A stretch of 64,000 nucleotides of DNA from Curtobacterium pusillum. Its GTDB lineage: Bacteria > Actinomycetota > Actinomycetes > Actinomycetales > Microbacteriaceae. Positions 61,410-64,000 of the stretch are shown here, piece after piece; within the stretch, counting starts at the first letter, position 1; every line of letters begins with the position of its first letter. The position numbers and the translations under genes are program-made. The notes below the pieces were generated by a model. The model made no database searches. It was given only the letters and a program-made list of their open reading frames with translations, and was not told where the DNA came from. The DNA lies in NCBI RefSeq assembly GCF_007680845.1, contig NZ_VEIY01000001.1, positions 814,227-878,226 of the forward strand, in the 5' to 3' direction.

Positions 61410-62609
61410 ATGAGCAACTCCTTCGTCGTCACCAACGCACACGTGGTCCCCGTCTCCGCCCCCGAGTTCGACGGCGGTGCCGTCGTCGTCGAGGACGGCC
61501 GGATCACCGCGATCGGTCCGGACGTCACCCCGCCACCGGGACTGCCGGTCGTCGACGCCGCGGGTGCCTGGCTCGTCCCCGGCTTCGTCGAGTCGCACGG
61601 CCACGTCGGCATCCACGAGGAAGCGAACGGCGAGGCCGGCAACGACACGAACGAGATGACCGGGCCGAACATGGCCGGCGTGCGCGCGATCGACGCGATC
61701 GACATCGACGACGAGGGGTTCCGCGACGCCCTCGCTGGCGGGATCACGAGCATCGTCGTCAAGCCGGGCTCCGGCAACCCGATCGGCGGACAGACCGTCG
61801 CGATCAAGACCTGGGGCGGCCGCACGATCGACGAGCAACTCATCTCCGACGCGGTGAGCATCAAGAGCGCCCTCGGCGAGAACCCCAAGCGCGTCTACGG
61901 CGGCAAGGGGCAGACCCCCTCGACCCGGCTCGGCGTCGCGAAGATCATCCGGGACGCCTTCGTCGAGGCACAGAACTACCGCGCCGCGCGGGACGCCGCT
62001 GCCGCGAAGGACGAGCCGTTCGCGCGCGACCTCACCAAGGAGACGCTCGTGCGCGTGCTCGACGGCGAGCTCGCGTGGGACCAGCACACCCACCGCCACG
62101 ACGACATCGCCACCGCGATCCGCCTGTCCGAGGAGTTCGGCTACCGGCTCGTCATCAACCACGGGACCGAGGCGCACAAGATCGCGGACGTCCTCGCCGA
62201 GAAGGACATCCCGGTCATCTACGGGCCGCTCTTCACGAGCCGGTCGAAGGTCGAACTCCGCGACCGCGGCATCCCGAACCTCGCGACGATCGCGGCTGCC
62301 GGTGTCCGCGTCGCCATCACGACGGACGCCCCGGTCGTCCCGATCAACATGCTCGTCGACCAGGCGACGGCCGCCGTGAAGGAAGGCCTCCCGTACCAGA
62401 CCGCGCTCGAGGCACTCACCACGAACCCGGCCGACTTCCTCGGGTTCGGTGACCGTGTCGGTCGTCTCGCCGAGGGCTACGACGCCGACCTCGTCCTGTG
62501 GGACGGCGACCCGCTCGTCGCGACGAGCCGCGCGACGCGCGTCTGGATCGAGGGCAAGCCGGTCTTCGAGTGGGCCGACGGGACGGGCGTCACCACGCCG
62601 CGCTGGTAG
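61410..62609 (+). CDS. Amidohydrolase family protein (imidazolonepropionase-like)
   Basis: 399 residues, metal-dependent TIM-barrel hydrolase. GFVESHGHVG near residue 57 supplies the HxH metal site, followed by DQHTHRHDD near 223, NHGTEAHK near 250 and the catalytic Asp in AITTDAPVVPINML near 313. The C-terminal beta-sandwich has ADLVLWDGDPL. Relatives hydrolyse cyclic imides or amides (hydantoins, imidazolonepropionate, dipeptides); the substrate is unclear. Followed by a strong hairpin. Confidence 0.88.
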   Translation: MSNSFVVTNAHVVPVSAPEFDGGAVVVEDGRITAIGPDVTPPPGLPVVDAAGAWLVPGFVESHGHVGIHEEANGEAGNDTNEMTGPNMAGVRAIDAIDIDDEGFRDALAGGITSIVVKPGSGNPIGGQTVAIKTWGGRTIDEQLISDAVSIKSALGENPKRVYGGKGQTPSTRLGVAKIIRDAFVEAQNYRAARDAAAAKDEPFARDLTKETLVRVLDGELAWDQHTHRHDDIATAIRLSEEFGYRLVINHGTEAHKIADVLAEKDIPVIYGPLFTSRSKVELRDRGIPNLATIAAAGVRVAITTDAPVVPINMLVDQATAAVKEGLPYQTALEALTTNPADFLGFGDRVGRLAEGYDADLVLWDGDPLVATSRATRVWIEGKPVFEWADGTGVTTPRW

Positions 62610-62620
62610 CGACCCGATGC

Positions 62621-62662
62621 GGACGGGAGGCGCGGTGCCGGCTGGCGCCGCGCCTCCCGTCC
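62621..62662 (+). terminator. Terminator after the amidohydrolase gene
   Basis: GGACGGGAGGCGCGG (62621-62635) pairs perfectly with CCGCGCCTCCCGTCC (62648-62662). The same arm is used in the 48-bp palindrome at 50261-50308. Confidence 0.85.
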
Positions 62663-62695
62663 GTCCGTGGTCGCGCGCTCACGCGACGTTGCGCG

Positions 62696-62790
62696 CGTCG
62701 TTCGACAGGTGCCGTGTCGACGCATGCGCACGCATTGCGTGCGGGCGCATCGTGCGACAGGGCACGCGTCGATCGCCGCGTGCCGTGTCG
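62696..62790. repeat. 41-bp hairpin repeats between convergent genes
   Basis: 62750-62790 aligns gap-free with 47469-47509 (35 of 41 identical). A shorter relative (TCGTTCGACAGG...CCGTGTCG) lies at 62697-62718. The rest of 62663-62866 is GC-rich filler. Confidence 0.65.
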
Positions 62791-62866
62791 CGAACCTCGT
62801 GCGACGCGCGCACGCGCCGGCCGCGCATCCGCACGCGCCGCCGCACGCGCCGCCGGCCGCCCGCGC

Positions 62867-63757
62867 TCAGACCTCGCGCGCCAGCAGGAAGTCGTTGATG
62901 CGTGTCGTCAGCTCCGCGTCGATCTCCCGCGCGTTCCCGTTCACCGCGCGGATCGGCGCCGCCTGCCGCACGCTCGACACGAGCCACGCCGCGTCCGCCC
63001 GGTGGAAGTCGTCGAGCGTGACGAGCTCGTACGCGGTCTCGATGCCCGCCTCCTCGGCGAACCGGAAGACGTCCGCCTGCGTCGTGCCGGCGAGGATCCC
63101 GATGTCGGTGCGGGGCGTCACGAGCCGGCCGCCGACCGACAGGATGAGGTTGGCGCGCGTCCCCTCGAGCACGTACCCGTCGGAGGAGACGAACACGGCG
63201 TCGTCGGCCCCGCGTCGGGCGGCTTCGCGGAGCGCCGCCATGTTCACCGCGTACGACAGCGTCTTCGCGCCCTGCAGGAGCCACGGCGACGTCCGCTCGA
63301 CGTCGTGCCGGTAGCCGCGGTCGAGCGTGACGACCGAGATGCCCTCGGTTCGGGCGGCGGTGGAGTCGCCGGACGGTGCCGCGTAGACCCACCCGGTCGG
63401 GCGGTCGGAACCCTCGACACCGCGGGTGATGACCGTCTTCACGAAGGCCTCGCGGACCGGGTCGAGCCGCGCGCACACCGCCTCGATGGCCTGGCGCCAG
63501 GCGTCGGTGTCCGGTGCGGGCAGGTCGAGCATCGCCGCGGACCGGCCGAAGCGGGCCAGGTGCGCTTCGAGTGCCTGCGGCCGGCCGTCCACGACGGTGA
63601 TGGTCTCGAAAACGCCGTCGCCGCGCGTGACGCCGAGGTCCTGCACCTGGATGTGCTCCTCGAGCGGCTTCGCCCAGGTGTACGTGTCCGCCGCGGGGTC
63701 GTGCGGAGCGGCGTCGCGGGAGGGCTGGTTGAGGACGGCGAGGACGGTTTCGGTCAT
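62867..63757 (-). CDS. PLP-dependent class IV aminotransferase / aminodeoxychorismate lyase
   Basis: 296 residues. The PLP Lys is in LLQGAKTLSYAVNM near residue 165, with GVTRGDGVFETI near 42, DGYVLEGTRANLIL and GILAGTTQADV as the family's phosphate-binding stretches. It could be 4-amino-4-deoxychorismate lyase (PabC), which would fit with pabB elsewhere in the window, or a branched-chain/D-amino acid aminotransferase; the sequence does not settle it. ATG 63757 (MTETVLAV) is preferred to a TTG four codons earlier. Confidence 0.88.
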   Translation of the reverse strand: MTETVLAVLNQPSRDAAPHDPAADTYTWAKPLEEHIQVQDLGVTRGDGVFETITVVDGRPQALEAHLARFGRSAAMLDLPAPDTDAWRQAIEAVCARLDPVREAFVKTVITRGVEGSDRPTGWVYAAPSGDSTAARTEGISVVTLDRGYRHDVERTSPWLLQGAKTLSYAVNMAALREAARRGADDAVFVSSDGYVLEGTRANLILSVGGRLVTPRTDIGILAGTTQADVFRFAEEAGIETAYELVTLDDFHRADAAWLVSSVRQAAPIRAVNGNAREIDAELTTRINDFLLAREV

Positions 63758-63809
63758 GGCCCCATCCAACCGCAGCGCGGCCGGGAACGGGCGCCCCGAG
63801 ACCGCCGAG

Positions 63810-64000
63810 CTAGCCGGCTTCGGGCAGGGCCCCGAGCAGCTTCCAGACCGCCGGGGTCAGCTCGGGGTGCTGCAGGGCGATGCGGCGGAGGCGGTGGTAC
63901 TCCTCGCCGAGGCGGGTGCCCTGGCCAGAGGCCGGGTGCGACGACCACTGCGCGCTCCGCTTGCCGATGGCCGCGTCGAGGTCGACGGCATCGGCGCGGA
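63810..64000 (-). CDS. C-terminal part of an unidentified protein (partial)
   Basis: The last 62 or so codons of a minus-strand gene that runs off the right edge. It reads ...SSHPASGQGTRLGEEYHRLR and ends GALPEAG. Helical and charged, not recognised. Confidence 0.6.
   Translation of the reverse strand, partial: RADAVDLDAAIGKRSAQWSSHPASGQGTRLGEEYHRLRRIALQHPELTPAVWKLLGALPEAG

Overview
The window is a contiguous piece of chromosome from a high-GC actinobacterium (roughly 70% G+C, nearly every third codon position G or C). The set of proteins points to the family Microbacteriaceae, and the overall style (RNase E, rplU-rpmA-obgE-proBA-nadD-rsfS order, DUF4233 after folC, DUF4031, dense GC-rich intergenic hairpins) resembles Curtobacterium. 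The genus is an inference. I see no phage, transposase, CRISPR array or rRNA; there is one tRNA (Ala, GGC anticodon).

Layout. 0-1.6 kb: a copper-handling pair (ycnI-like, copC-like) behind a palindromic operator. 1.7-6.1 kb: clpX, an M3 peptidase, a TetR regulator and a small protein. 6.2-10.7 kb: an archaeal-style (type 2) valyl-tRNA synthetase and a ProP-like osmolyte transporter. 11.1-16.4 kb: a complete peptide/nickel-type ABC importer (lipoprotein, two permeases, one fused double ATPase), with a divergent TetR gene. 17.2-24.9 kb: a CDF metal exporter, then a T-box controlled ileS-folC-DUF4233-ndk-dsbA run. 25-26.5 kb: a second DsbA-like protein with VKOR, giving an oxidative folding cluster. 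26.8-38.6 kb: RNase E/G, two proteins of unknown role, rplU-rpmA-obgE-proB, proA, a small membrane protein, nadD, a long disordered tail-anchored protein and rsfS. 38.7-41.3 kb: tRNA-Ala, an aldose epimerase and pabB. 41.4-47.4 kb: the SOS mutasome imuA'-imuB-dnaE2 with two LexA boxes. 47.6-52.8 kb: a two-component system, a small unknown protein, a FUSC-type membrane protein and an APH-fold kinase. 53.3-57.8 kb: an SNF2-type helicase, a mycoredoxin and a CYTH-CHAD protein. 57.9-63.8 kb: oligopeptidase B, a Fic protein, an amidohydrolase and a class IV aminotransferase. A partial gene runs off each end.

Genes working together. DsbA-like proteins and VKOR form a periplasmic-side disulfide system. 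ImuA', ImuB and DnaE2 form the damage-induced mutagenic polymerase. ProB and ProA supply proline while the ProP-like carrier could import it. PabB and the class IV aminotransferase could be successive p-aminobenzoate steps, feeding FolC.

Beyond genes, the sequence shows three kinds of structure worth attention. Many genes have a -10 like hexamer ending 6-7 bases before the start codon, which predicts leaderless mRNAs. An exact 12-mer (CTGGAGGCGCGG) occurs seven times on both strands, inside and outside genes. At least three families of intergenic hairpin repeats occur, including three tandem copies of a 90-bp unit.
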